Source: Coriobacteriaceae bacterium
Lineage (GTDB): Bacteria > Actinomycetota > Coriobacteriia > Coriobacteriales > Atopobiaceae
Direction of reading: 5' to 3'
Length of the DNA stretch: 64,000 nt
Assembly (NCBI GenBank): GCA_003862195.1
Contig: QOUO01000004.1
Location: 22,578 to 86,577, forward strand
Position 1 is the first letter of the stretch, and every line of letters starts with the position of its first letter. Of the stretch, positions 24,795-33,169 are shown piece by piece. The translations under genes were made by a program, and so were the position numbers. The notes beneath the pieces were generated by a model, which was given only the letters and a program-made list of their open reading frames with translations, ran no database searches and had not been told where the DNA came from.

Positions 24795-26330
24795 CTACTT
24801 CCCTTCGTTCGCGCGCTGGGTCTGGATCATTCGGTTGAGTGCGTTCACGTAGGCCTTCGCGGACGAGACGATGATGTCGTTGTCCGAGCCGCGGCCCGTG
24901 AACACGCGTCCGTCCTCTGCCTGGATGCGTACGGTCACCTCGCCCAGGGCGTCGATGCCGCGCGTAACCGCCTTGACGGCGAACTCCTGCAGGTCGCCGT
25001 GGACGGCCACGACCTGGTCGATGGCCTTGTAGGCTGCGTCCACCGGACCGGTGCCCGTCGCGCAGACCACGTGCTTCTTCCCCTGCTCGTCGCTGATCGT
25101 GGCGGTCGCCGTGGGTACCAGCGGGTCGCCGCAGGACACCTGCAGCGCGTCGAGCGTGTAGATGGCGGTCGCGTCGCGCTGGCGCTCCTGCACCATGGAC
25201 TCGAGGTCCTCGTCGTAGACCTCCTTCTTCTGGTCCGCGATCTCGAGGAAGCGCTTGTAGATGTCGTCGTACTCCTCGGGCGAGAACGTGTAGCCCAGCT
25301 CCGCGAGGCGGTGCTTCAGGGCCGCGTGGCCGCTGCGCGCGGAGAGGATGATCTCGGAGCCGGCGGCGCCCACGTCCTCGGGGTTGATGATCTCGTAGGT
25401 GTCACGGGCCTTGAGGACGCCGTCCTGGTGGATGCCGGAGGAGTGCGCAAAGGCGTTGGCTCCCACGATGGCCTTGTTGGCCTGGACGTTCATGCCCGTG
25501 ATGCGGCTGACCAGGCGGCTGGCGCGCGTGAGCTCCTGCGTGACCACGTCGGTGTGCGCGTCGAGCTCGTCGCCGTGCATCTTGATAGCCATGACGACCT
25601 CCTCGAGCGCGGTGTTGCCGGCGCGCTCGCCCAGGCCGTTGATGGTGCACTCGATCTGCGTCGCGCCGTTCTTGACGCCCGCGAGCGCCAGCGCCGTCGC
25701 CATGCCCAGGTCGTTGTGGGTGTGGACGCTGATGGTCACGTTCTCGATGCCGCGCACGTTGTCACACAGCCCCTTGATGCGCGCGCCAAAGTCATCCGGC
25801 AGCTGGTAGCCCGTGGTGTCCGGGATGTTGACGACGGTGGCGCCGGCGTCGACGGCCGCCTGGATCACGCGCTCGAGGAACTTCTGGTCGGCACGGCCCG
25901 CATCCTCGGCATAGAACTCGACGTCGTCCACGTACTTCTTGGCGTACTTGACGCAGTGGATCGCGCGCTCGATGCACTCGTCCTCGCTGATGCGGAGCTT
26001 CTCGCGCAGGTGCTGGGGAGAAACGCCGAGTCCCGTGTGGATGCGGGGACGCTTCGCGGTCTTGAGGGCCTCGGCCGCACGGTCGATGTCCTTGTCCACG
26101 GCGCGCGTGAGGCCTACTACTACGGCGTCGTCACCTGCGAGGCGGCCGATCTCCTGTACGGAGCGGAAGTCGCCGGGCGAGGAGATCGGGAAGCCAGCCT
26201 CGATGACGTCCACGTGCATGCGGAGCAGCTCCTGGGCGATAACGAGCTTCTCCTCGGTGTTCATGGAAGCGCCGGGGGACTGCTCCCCGTCGCGCAGGGT
26301 GGTATCGAAGATGTTGATCTTGCGGGTCAT
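24795..26330 (-). CDS. leuA: 2-isopropylmalate synthase
   Basis: Condenses acetyl-CoA and 2-ketoisovalerate, the committed step to leucine. 511 residues. The TIM barrel starts [16 protein letters not shown] with the metal Asp/Glu pair; the metal histidines are in [22 protein letters not shown] and the C-terminal LeuA allosteric domain (from ~390, DALQVSCGD...) are present, so leucine feedback inhibition is expected. The ATG at 26330 follows GAGAGGAGCC. It opens the leuA-ilvB2-ilvN-ilvC unit and is preceded by a leucine-rich leader peptide. Confidence 0.96.
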   Translation of the reverse strand: MTRKINIFDTTLRDGEQSPGASMNTEEKLVIAQELLRMHVDVIEAGFPISSPGDFRSVQEIGRLAGDDAVVVGLTRAVDKDIDRAAEALKTAKRPRIHTGLGVSPQHLREKLRISEDECIERAIHCVKYAKKYVDDVEFYAEDAGRADQKFLERVIQAAVDAGATVVNIPDTTGYQLPDDFGARIKGLCDNVRGIENVTISVHTHNDLGMATALALAGVKNGATQIECTINGLGERAGNTALEEVVMAIKMHGDELDAHTDVVTQELTRASRLVSRITGMNVQANKAIVGANAFAHSSGIHQDGVLKARDTYEIINPEDVGAAGSEIILSARSGHAALKHRLAELGYTFSPEEYDDIYKRFLEIADQKKEVYDEDLESMVQERQRDATAIYTLDALQVSCGDPLVPTATATISDEQGKKHVVCATGTGPVDAAYKAIDQVVAVHGDLQEFAVKAVTRGIDALGEVTVRIQAEDGRVFTGRGSDNDIIVSSAKAYVNALNRMIQTQRANEGK

Positions 26331-26434
26331 GCGTTGGCTCCTCTCGAATGGTGATGACTCGTAACGGTACAAGCAACCATCCGCCGAAGAATCCGACGCC
26401 GCATATATATGTGAGAATGACTATGCGAGCGCCA

Positions 26435-26508
26435 GACCCCGAGTAGCTCGGCGGGTCGAACCTACGCGCTAGCCAACAATGTAGTGTGGCCTAGCGCACG
26501 CTCGCTAG
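26435..26508 (-). ncRNA. Putative leucine attenuator RNA before leuA
   Basis: Three mutually exclusive segments are visible on the minus strand. CTAGCG and CGCTAG form a hairpin over the last leader codons (26508-26491). The same CGCTAG..CC can instead pair with GGCTAGCG (26474-26467). A third hairpin GACCC-CGAG/CTCG-GGGTC follows (26457-26435). No clear T-tract follows, so the stop step could be weak, Rho-linked or translational. Confidence 0.55.
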
Positions 26509-26592
26509 TAGGAGCCCATGTACGGCACCAAGTACCACGCGGCTGGCCGCGAGGTCGGTGTCAACCATGTTCGAAACGATGAAGTTGGTCAT
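26491..26592 (-). CDS. Leader peptide of the leuA operon (33 residues)
   Basis: Short frame from ATG at 26592 with AAAGGAGC 7 bases upstream; it starts MTNFIVSNMV and ends HGLLLASVR then TAG. The three consecutive leucines are CTC CTA CTA; CTA is rare in this G+C-rich window, which is typical of control codons in a leu leader. The stop codon lies inside an inverted repeat (CTAGCG/CGCTAG), and alternative hairpins follow before leuA. Together with the ilvB1 leader this suggests that both branched-chain units sense charged tRNA through translation of a leader. No T-box motif was found. Recognised from layout only. Confidence 0.72.
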   Translation of the reverse strand: MTNFIVSNMVDTDLAASRVVLGAVHGLLLASVR

Positions 26593-26658
26593 CGCTTGGG
26601 CTCCTTTGAACGACACGCCCACTTGGACGCGGTGAGGGTACTATCGCACTTCCCGAGC

Positions 26659-26683
26659 GACCGGGAGGCCAAAATTCCCGGTC
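26659..26683. promoter_or_regulatory. Inverted repeat upstream of the leuA leader
   Basis: GACCGGGA (26659-26666) and TCCCGGTC (26676-26683), perfect 8-bp arms with a 9-base spacer, in the divergent region between leuA leader and the Rpn gene. It could be an operator or a small terminator; nothing decides between them. Confidence 0.45.
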
Positions 26684-26848
26684 ATTCTCTAAGCCGAAAC
26701 AATTGGTCGAAAAAGGACGTCTCACCCACTTCCCTTCGTCATCTTCATTATCTTGCAGATATCTTTCATTTAACTTTATTATTGCTTTTAACATGCTTTT
26801 AAGTTACTATTGTTTCACGAACAGTTGTTCTACAGATTGGAGGCGGCT

Positions 26849-27817
26849 ATGGGTATGGACGAAGCAACGTTGGTGCAGCAGGTGAACGCGCGCTGGAGGA
26901 ATCTGACCATTGCGGACGATTTCGTCTTCGGCAAGGTGATGCAGAATCCGGACGTCTGCAAGGACGTGCTAGAGGCAATTCTCGGAACTCCGATAGACCA
27001 TATCGACTACATCGGTAGGCAGGATGATCTTGACGTCTCGCCTTTCGGTCATGGCGTACGCCTCGATGTCTATGTGAGAGACAACCTTGGAACCGTGTAT
27101 AACGTGGAGATGCAGGCCACTAATACCCATGAGCTTCCCCAGCGTGCACGCTACTATCACTCGATGTTGACGTTCTCTCAGTTGGAGCGCGGGGAGCGCT
27201 ATCGTGCGCTCAAGGACTCGTACGTGATCTTCATCTGCGGGTTCGATCTGTTTGGCATGGGACGCAGGGTATACTCATTCCAAAGCCAGTGCGTGGACGA
27301 TCCAGATCTCTCGCTCCATGACGGCCTGCACACGATATTCCTTGCGGCTAGCTCACCTGCGGAGCCAGACGAAGGCCGTCAGATAAACGAGCTGTTGGAC
27401 TATGTCTCGACTGGTAAAGTGACGGGCACACTCTCGTCCAAGCTTGACCATGCCGTCTCCCAGGTCATGGAGAACAAGGAATGGAGGCTCGAGTTCATGA
27501 TGCAGGTTATTAAGGACCAGCTCAATGTAGATAAGGGCCATGAGCTTGGCCTAAAGGAGGGCCTGGAGCTTGGTCGCCAGAAGGGCCTCGAGGAGGGCCG
27601 GCAGATCGGCGAGGCCGAGGGCAAGAAGGCCGGGCTCGAGGAGGGCCGGCAGATCGGCGAGGCCGAGGGAAGGCAAACCGGAATCGCGGAAGGCGAAGAC
27701 CGGTTTGCCAGACTCGTGTCCCAGCTCGACAAGGACGGGCGATCTAAAGACATCATCCTCGTAGCGAAAGACAAGGAAGCCAGGGACCGACTGTACGCGG
27801 AGTACGGAATCTCATAA
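26849..27817 (+). CDS. Rpn-family recombination-promoting nuclease / putative transposase (PD-(D/E)XK)
   Basis: 322 residues from the ATG at 26849, which has GGAGG 5 bases upstream; a TTG 13 codons earlier lacks a site. N-terminal nuclease domain with VRLDVYVRDNLG and VYNVEMQ, the D...ExQ pattern of Rpn/PDDEXK transposase-like proteins, followed by QRARYYHSML. These proteins have DNA nuclease activity and promote RecA-independent recombination. The C-terminal part is a charged Gly/Glu repeat of 16-residue period (GLEEGRQIGEAEG), encoded by a 48-base tandem direct repeat. The upstream 100 bases are strikingly A+T-rich, unlike neighbours. It probably was acquired horizontally. Confidence 0.85.
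   Translation: MGMDEATLVQQVNARWRNLTIADDFVFGKVMQNPDVCKDVLEAILGTPIDHIDYIGRQDDLDVSPFGHGVRLDVYVRDNLGTVYNVEMQATNTHELPQRARYYHSMLTFSQLERGERYRALKDSYVIFICGFDLFGMGRRVYSFQSQCVDDPDLSLHDGLHTIFLAASSPAEPDEGRQINELLDYVSTGKVTGTLSSKLDHAVSQVMENKEWRLEFMMQVIKDQLNVDKGHELGLKEGLELGRQKGLEEGRQIGEAEGKKAGLEEGRQIGEAEGRQTGIAEGEDRFARLVSQLDKDGRSKDIILVAKDKEARDRLYAEYGIS
27587..27669 (+). repeat. 48-base-period tandem repeat in the Rpn gene
   Basis: A 35-base segment at 27587-27621 recurs exactly at 27635-27669. Copy number changes here would keep the frame (16 codons per unit) and alter the length of the charged tail. Confidence 0.9.
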
Positions 27818-27914
27818 AGGCATCAGGACATTCGCCGTACGACAATAAGAAGCACATTCGCCCCGCGCTTCCCCATTAGATGAGAAAATCGCCCGCACCA
27901 TGAATCAAATCAGG

Positions 27915-27980
27915 GGTCGTTCTTCTCGTTCGAAATACCGCATCGAACAGCGATACGAGAGAAGAACGGCCTCGTGGTTT
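27915..27980 (+). terminator. Terminator-like stem after the Rpn gene, made of dispersed-word arms
   Basis: GGTCGTTCTTCTC (27915-27927) pairs with GAGAAGAACGGCC (27959-27971) over 13 pairs with one G-U; an inner stem GTTCG/CGAAC (27928-27932, 27944-27948) extends it. TCGTGGTTTT follows. Both arms contain GTTCTTCTC, a variant of the dispersed word. Confidence 0.65.
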
Positions 27981-27988
27981 TAAATTCC

Positions 27989-28004
27989 TACTACATTTGT
28001 AGTA
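27989..28004. promoter_or_regulatory. Operator-like palindrome upstream of the DUF438 gene
   Basis: TACTACA-TT-TGTAGTA, 7-base perfect arms, in an A+T-rich stretch about 100 bases before the start at 28107. The bound protein is unknown. Confidence 0.55.
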
Positions 28005-28106
28005 ATTTGCTGTTCATGTTGCAGTTGCAACAATCTTTAGCAATAGGTCCCGATAGCGTATGCGGTGTGAAAAGGCTTCGCACCACCAACCAAATCGGAG
28101 GCTCGC

Positions 28107-29687
28107 ATGGCAAAGTATCTCGATCTCAACAAGAGTGTCCACGACCTCGTGGAGCAATATCCGGAAATCGTGGACGTGATGGTCTCGCTGGGCTTCACGG
28201 AGATGGCCAAGCCTGTGGCGCTCAACTCCGTCGGCCGCGTCATGACCATCCCCAAGGGTGCCCAGGTCAAGGGCATCTCCCTCGACAAGGTGCTCGACAC
28301 CCTGAAGGATAACGGCTTCACTGTCGATAACGAGAGCGCCGGCACGGACTCCCAGCCCGGCGTTCCCGCACAGCTGGCCCCCACAAGCAGCCAGGCGCCC
28401 GTCGCAAAGCCTGCCGCGGAAGACGGCAGCGCGGACCAGGGGGTGCACGGAAGGCAGCAGCTGCTCCAGAGCTACGTGGCGCGCCTCTCCGCGGGTGAGC
28501 CGCTCGAGGACGTGCGCACCGACTTCGTTGCGAACTTCGAGAACGTAGATGCGGCGGAGATCGCACGCGCCGAGCAGACCCTCATCGAGGGCGGCGCCAA
28601 GATCGAGGACGTCCAGAGGCTCTGCGACGTTCACTCCGCCCTCTTCCACGGTGCCACGAAGGAGGAGAAGATCGCGAACGCCGAGAAGGCGGTCATGGAC
28701 TCCCTCGCGACCAACATGGGCACGGGATCGGACTTCCAGACGAAGGTCCTCACGAACATCCCCGGACACCCGGTCCGCGTCTTCTCCCTCGAGAACGACG
28801 CCATTGGCGCAGCCGTCGCTGCAGCCAGGAAGGCGCTGGGTACGGATGCGGAGCGCGAGCAGATCTCCAAGCTCCAGCAGGTGGGGATCCACTACTCCAA
28901 GAAGGGCGACCTTCTCTACCCCATCCTCAAGGTCAATCACGGCTACAGCGGACCCGCAGACGTGATGTGGGGCGTCGACGACGAGATCCGCGGAGAGCTC
29001 CACTACCTCGCCGGGGCATCCAATACCGACGACGCCTGGAGGGAGCGCGCGGAGGCCGTGCTCACCCGCGCGGAGGAGATGGTCTACAAGGAGGCCAACA
29101 TCCTGCTTCCCCTCTGTACCGACAACTTCACCGACGACGAGTGGCTGAGGATGTACTTCGACCTGAAGGGCTACGACCTCTGCATGGTCGACGAGGAGAC
29201 CGTCGGCGTTTGGAAGACGGGCGAGAAGTACATCCTCACCAACATGAAGGCCTCGTCCAGCGTCTCGGGGACCGACGGCGAAGACAAGGACCTTGGCTCC
29301 CTCATCAACCTGCCGTCCGGCAACTTCACGCCCGAGCAGCTTGACGCCATGCTCAACACCATCCCCCTCGAGATCACCTTCATCGACGACGAGGAGGTCA
29401 ACCGCTACTGGAACGACGACGGGGAGAAGAAGCTCTTCAAGCGCCCCGCCTCCGCCCTCGGGCGCAAGGTGTGGAACTGCCACCCGCCCAAGGTCCAGCA
29501 GATGGTCAAAGGCGTGATCAACACGCTCAAGACCACCTCCCAGAAGTCCGTGGACATCTGGATGGAGAAGGGCGGGGAGCCCGTGCTCGTGCGCTACATG
29601 GCCGTGCGCGACCGCGAGGGCAACTACGTCGGCACCATGGAGTGCGTACAGCGCATGGGCTTCGCCAAGGAGCACTTCCTCGGCTAG
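28107..29687 (+). CDS. DUF1858-DUF438-PAS protein (hemerythrin-like, possible redox sensor)
   Basis: 526 residues. Residues 1-75 form a DUF1858 domain (YLDLNKSVHDLVEQYPEIVDVM, TIPKGAQVKGI). Then comes a linker and a DUF438 domain (LLQSYVARLSAGEPLEDVRTDF ... CDVHSALFHG), then a hemerythrin-like helical part with conserved His in FHG, GHPVRVF and IHYSKKGDLLYP. The C-terminus from about 405 is a PAS-like domain (IPLEITFIDDEEVNRYWND, ending VQRMGFAKEHF). The family is found in anaerobes and is linked to metal or redox sensing, but the function is not established. GGAGG precedes the ATG. Its stop codon overlaps that of the convergent MFS gene. Confidence 0.82.
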   Translation: MAKYLDLNKSVHDLVEQYPEIVDVMVSLGFTEMAKPVALNSVGRVMTIPKGAQVKGISLDKVLDTLKDNGFTVDNESAGTDSQPGVPAQLAPTSSQAPVAKPAAEDGSADQGVHGRQQLLQSYVARLSAGEPLEDVRTDFVANFENVDAAEIARAEQTLIEGGAKIEDVQRLCDVHSALFHGATKEEKIANAEKAVMDSLATNMGTGSDFQTKVLTNIPGHPVRVFSLENDAIGAAVAAARKALGTDAEREQISKLQQVGIHYSKKGDLLYPILKVNHGYSGPADVMWGVDDEIRGELHYLAGASNTDDAWRERAEAVLTRAEEMVYKEANILLPLCTDNFTDDEWLRMYFDLKGYDLCMVDEETVGVWKTGEKYILTNMKASSSVSGTDGEDKDLGSLINLPSGNFTPEQLDAMLNTIPLEITFIDDEEVNRYWNDDGEKKLFKRPASALGRKVWNCHPPKVQQMVKGVINTLKTTSQKSVDIWMEKGGEPVLVRYMAVRDREGNYVGTMECVQRMGFAKEHFLG

Positions 29688-31096
29688 TCCGCGCTCCCCT
29701 TGGCGCGGGTCGCGCGCTCCATGCAGAGCAGCGGCACCACCATCACCACGGCCAGCACGAGGTACGCGGACCTGGTGCCCAGCATCGTCGCATGTGCGAC
29801 GTTGCTGGCGCCGGCCTGCGCCGCATTGACGATGGCGCTTGCGACGCTCGTGCCCAACGCACCCGCAAGCTGCTGCAGCGTGTTGATGACGGCGTTGCCA
29901 TCCGCGCGGGTCTCCGCAGGCAGCTGCTCCAGCGACGTGGTCATGGTGTTGCCAACCATGAGGCTCTGGCCAAAGGCGAAGCACACGTATATGGCCGTGG
30001 CCGCTGCCGTGTGAAGGTTACCGCTGAACAGCTCGAGCAGGATGACGCCGAGAAGCGCACAGGACGCACCCGTGAGGATGGGCCTCCTCGCCCCCAGCTT
30101 GTCCAGGATCTGGCCCGAGAGCGGTGCCATCAGCGCACCGACGAAGCATCCGAGCAGCAGGATCGAGCCCGCCTCGGTTTGCCCCGTCCCCATCACGAGC
30201 TGCGAGTAGTTGGGGAGGAGGAACGAGAGTCCCAGCACCGTGAACTGCAGGGTCACCAGCGCGACGACGCCCAGCACGAAGCGGCGCTTGCCGAACACCG
30301 AGAGGTGCACGAGCGGCACGTCCACGTTCTTCTCGTGCCTGACGAAGAGCGCGAGCAGGCAGACAAAGCCGGCAAACAGGGCAAGTTGGGCGGGACTCCC
30401 CCATCCCAGCCTCGAGCCAAAGTCGACCGCGAACACGAGGCACACGAAGGAAAGCGACAGGAGCACCCACCCGAGCGCATCAAACTTGCGCTTCTCCACG
30501 GGATGGCTCTGGCGGATCGAGAAGATGCCGAGCACGAACGCGACGATCAGCACGGGGAGAAGTGCGGCGAAGATCGCTCGCCAGCCAAAGTTCTCCGCGA
30601 GCCAGCCACCGACCGAGGGACCGACCGCCGGCGCCATCGCGGTCACGAGCGTGCCGATGCCCATCATGACGCCCATGTTCTTTGTCGGGGCCTGCTCGGT
30701 GATGATGTTGAACATGAGCGGGAGCGCGATGCCCGTGCCGATGCCCTCGAGGATGCGGCCGCAGAGCAGCATGGGGAAGCTCACCGCCGTGAGGCCCGTC
30801 ACGATGCCGGCGATGTAGAAGCACATCGACACCGTGAACACGGTCTTTGTCTTGAACCTGCGGTTGAGGTAGGACGAGGTTGGGACGATGGACGCAAGGA
30901 CGAGCAGGTAGGACGTGGTCATCCACTGCACGGTGGCTGTGTCGATCTTGAACTCCGACATGAGCGTGGGAAACGTCACGTTCATGGCGGTCTCTACGCA
31001 CACGCCCGAGAACGACATGATGCCCGCCGCGATGACCGAAAGGACGAGCCGCGCGTCGAGCCTTCTCTCGAAACTGGTTGGTGCTTCCTCTGACAT
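29684..31096 (-). CDS. MFS drug exporter, DHA2 (EmrB/QacA) type
   Basis: 470 residues with 14 predicted membrane segments. Motif A-like YLNRRFKTKTVF, the segment GRILEGIGTGIALPLMFN and motif C-like GPSVGGWLAENFGWRAIF are as in proton-driven multidrug efflux pumps of the DHA2 group. The ATG at 31096 is behind TTGGAG. No regulator is adjacent on the same strand; a histidine phosphatase lies upstream, 177 bases away. Substrates cannot be inferred. Confidence 0.88.
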   Translation of the reverse strand: MSEEAPTSFERRLDARLVLSVIAAGIMSFSGVCVETAMNVTFPTLMSEFKIDTATVQWMTTSYLLVLASIVPTSSYLNRRFKTKTVFTVSMCFYIAGIVTGLTAVSFPMLLCGRILEGIGTGIALPLMFNIITEQAPTKNMGVMMGIGTLVTAMAPAVGPSVGGWLAENFGWRAIFAALLPVLIVAFVLGIFSIRQSHPVEKRKFDALGWVLLSLSFVCLVFAVDFGSRLGWGSPAQLALFAGFVCLLALFVRHEKNVDVPLVHLSVFGKRRFVLGVVALVTLQFTVLGLSFLLPNYSQLVMGTGQTEAGSILLLGCFVGALMAPLSGQILDKLGARRPILTGASCALLGVILLELFSGNLHTAAATAIYVCFAFGQSLMVGNTMTTSLEQLPAETRADGNAVINTLQQLAGALGTSVASAIVNAAQAGASNVAHATMLGTRSAYLVLAVVMVVPLLCMERATRAKGSAD

Positions 31097-31272
31097 GCAA
31101 TTCTCCAATGTTCGGATTCGTGCCGCGGAGATGTCTTGGTTCCGCTCGCACAAAAGGAGACTGTAGTCAGACCCTTAGAGTGATGTTTTCAGTTTCGGCG
31201 TCGCTCGCGTATCTCTCGGACTTCTTCACGATTCCGAGAATCTCAATCGCGACCCGCGCACTTTTTGCCGCG

Positions 31273-31914
31273 TCAGAGCGTGTTGTTGCTGACGATCCTC
31301 TGGAACCGCTCCGCCTTCACGGGCATGCACGTGAGCTCGAAGTCACCGTCCACGGCGACCACGAGCGCGATTCCCGCATTGGGCACGCGCATCGTGGTGC
31401 TCGTGATCCTGCGCGAGAACGCCGTCATCTTCGCAAACTCCTGTACGACGTAGCGCACGTAGGCACCGTGCCCCACCACGAGCACGTTGTCCCCGTCCGA
31501 GCTCTCCTTGTACATCTTCTTGAACGCACGGCGCACGCGCTCGCGCACCTGGGCGCCGCTCTCGCCTCCCACGGACGAGAAGTCCTGCCTGAGGAAGCAC
31601 CTCGCGAACGCAAGGCGGTTGCCCTTGTAGGGCTTGCCGTCGATGCCGCCAAAGTCGAACTCCCTCAGTCCCTCGAGCGTGCGCCTCTCGACGTCACGCC
31701 CCTCGAGCAGCACGTCGGCCGTCTGCTGCGCGCGCCCCAGCGGCGACACGAAGCACCGCGCGAAGTCGACGTCCGCCAGGACCTTCGCACTCTCGCGAAT
31801 GGTGGGGACGCTCTCCTCCACGAGCGGCGAGTCCACGCGGCCACCCTGGATGATGCCGTCGCGGTTGAACTCGGTCCTGCCGTGGCGAACGTAGTAGAAA
31901 GTTACTCTCTTCAT
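31273..31914 (-). CDS. Histidine phosphatase (phosphoglycerate mutase-like)
   Basis: 213 residues. The catalytic N-terminal motif is YYVRHGRTEFNRDG (phospho-accepting His in RHG), with the second His in VVGHGAYVRYV; FDFGGIDGK and SPLGRAQQTADVL complete the branch-1 signature. Substrates range from phosphoglycerate to nucleotides and sugar phosphates; not resolvable. The ATG at 31914 is the first fitting the family (MKRVTFYYVRHG); the longer reading frame upstream is spurious. A TCTCGGA/TCCGAGA hairpin (31214-31239) after the stop is a possible terminator. Confidence 0.9.
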   Translation of the reverse strand: MKRVTFYYVRHGRTEFNRDGIIQGGRVDSPLVEESVPTIRESAKVLADVDFARCFVSPLGRAQQTADVLLEGRDVERRTLEGLREFDFGGIDGKPYKGNRLAFARCFLRQDFSSVGGESGAQVRERVRRAFKKMYKESSDGDNVLVVGHGAYVRYVVQEFAKMTAFSRRITSTTMRVPNAGIALVVAVDGDFELTCMPVKAERFQRIVSNNTL

Positions 31915-32144
31915 GAAACCCAGCCCCTCGCGCCATGCCGGCCGGCGGCGCATTGCGGACCCTGTACCAGCCCACTCAGTATGATTGATGCCCCTACCCT
32001 GGAAAGTCCGTGGCGGAGAAGAGCACCAAGACCATACCAAACTCACCCACGGCGGCAGCGGGCACAAATCGTTGTGGGCTTGGTGTGTACTCGCGGTCCC
32101 GAAAACGGGCGGCTCGTACCATAGAGGGGTCGAAGGGAAGGCCG

Positions 32145-33128
32145 ATGGACATCACGGAAATCGCCCGCATGGCAGGCGTGTCTCGCTCAACCGTTTCTCG
32201 CTACCTCAACGATGGCTACGTGTCCACGGAGAAGCGCGAGGCCATCAAGCGCGTGATCGAGGAGACGGGCTACACCCCCTCCCAACAGGCCAAGACCCTG
32301 CGCACCGGCAAGACGGACGTAATCGGCGTCATCCTCCCCAAGATCAACTCCGCATCCGTCAGCCGCATCGTCGGCGGCATCACGAGCGTGCTGAACGACC
32401 GCGGTTACCGCCTGCTGCTGGCCAACACCAACAACAACGGCAGCGCCGAGGTCGACTACCTCCGGCTCTTCTCGGAGGGAAACGAGGTCGACGGCATCAT
32501 CCTGATCGCCACCTACTTCGACGACGCGCACCTCAAGGCCATGGCAAACCTCAGCGTCCCCATCGTGATCATCGACCAGGAGCTCGGCGGCTACTCGTGC
32601 GTCTACCAGGACGACTACCACGCACTTCTCGACCTTACGCAGATCGTGCTCAGGCATGCCGAGCACCCGGCCTACGTGGGCGTGTTGGAGAAGGACGTCT
32701 CTGCCGGGCACAACCGTCGCCAGGGGTTCCTGGACGCCTGCGCCAAGGCCGGCGTGGAGGTGCCCGAGCGCGCGTGCGAGCTGGCGGACTTCACGGTCGA
32801 CTCCGGCTACGAGGCCACGGAGCGCCTGCTCGACGCCTACCCCGAGCTCGACGCCGTGGTGTGCGCGACGGACTCCATCGCGTACGGCGCCATGACCTGC
32901 CTGCACGAGTTTGGCCATGCCGTGCCAGACGAGGTGCAGGTGTGCGGCGTGGGCGACTCCGACCTGTCGCAGATCGTGACGCCCACGCTCACGACCGTCC
33001 ACTTCTTCTACTGGACGTCCGGCACGGAGGCAGCACGCATGCTGCTCGAGCGCATCGCGGACCGCACCACCGTCGCACGGCAGCTGCGCATGGGATACGA
33101 GGTTCGCGTGCGCAACTCCACGCTGTAA
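32145..33128 (+). CDS. LacI-family transcriptional regulator
   Basis: 327 residues. LacI helix-turn-helix at the N-terminus (DITEIARMAGVSRSTVSRYLND), hinge-helix region TPSQQAKTLRTGKTDVIGV, then a periplasmic-binding-protein-like effector domain with ATDSIAYGAM and a C-terminus (RMGYEVRVRNSTL) like that of sucrose/trehalose regulators. AAGGGAAGG precedes the ATG at 32145. No sugar genes are adjacent; the nearest sugar operon with LacI-type operators is the sucrose operon 20 kb away, so regulation in trans is a reasonable but unproved guess. Confidence 0.88.
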   Translation: MDITEIARMAGVSRSTVSRYLNDGYVSTEKREAIKRVIEETGYTPSQQAKTLRTGKTDVIGVILPKINSASVSRIVGGITSVLNDRGYRLLLANTNNNGSAEVDYLRLFSEGNEVDGIILIATYFDDAHLKAMANLSVPIVIIDQELGGYSCVYQDDYHALLDLTQIVLRHAEHPAYVGVLEKDVSAGHNRRQGFLDACAKAGVEVPERACELADFTVDSGYEATERLLDAYPELDAVVCATDSIAYGAMTCLHEFGHAVPDEVQVCGVGDSDLSQIVTPTLTTVHFFYWTSGTEAARMLLERIADRTTVARQLRMGYEVRVRNSTL

Positions 33129-33169
33129 GCTCCGCGCGGTAGGCCGGCCGCACCGCCTCGCTGGCGCCC

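Noticed and set aside
23223..26354. A 1043-codon plus-strand open frame opposite ilvB2 and leuA, and many similar long frames
   Set aside because: It is antisense to two clear enzymes. High G+C makes stop codons rare in the antisense frames, and the product is His/Arg/Val-rich with no motif.
26331..26600. T-box riboswitch or tRNA (GGTTCGACCC resembles a T-arm)
   Set aside because: No T-box antiterminator core (GGTGGNACCGCG) and no cloverleaf could be built; the leader peptide with alternative hairpins explains the region better.
26518..26802. Plus-strand frame MYGTKYHAAG... upstream of the Rpn gene
   Set aside because: No ribosome site, no recognisable motif, and it is opposite the leuA leader peptide, which has better support.
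27587..27669. CRISPR-like repeat
   Set aside because: Only two units, in frame inside a coding sequence, encoding a periodic charged tail; no unique spacers of normal size.
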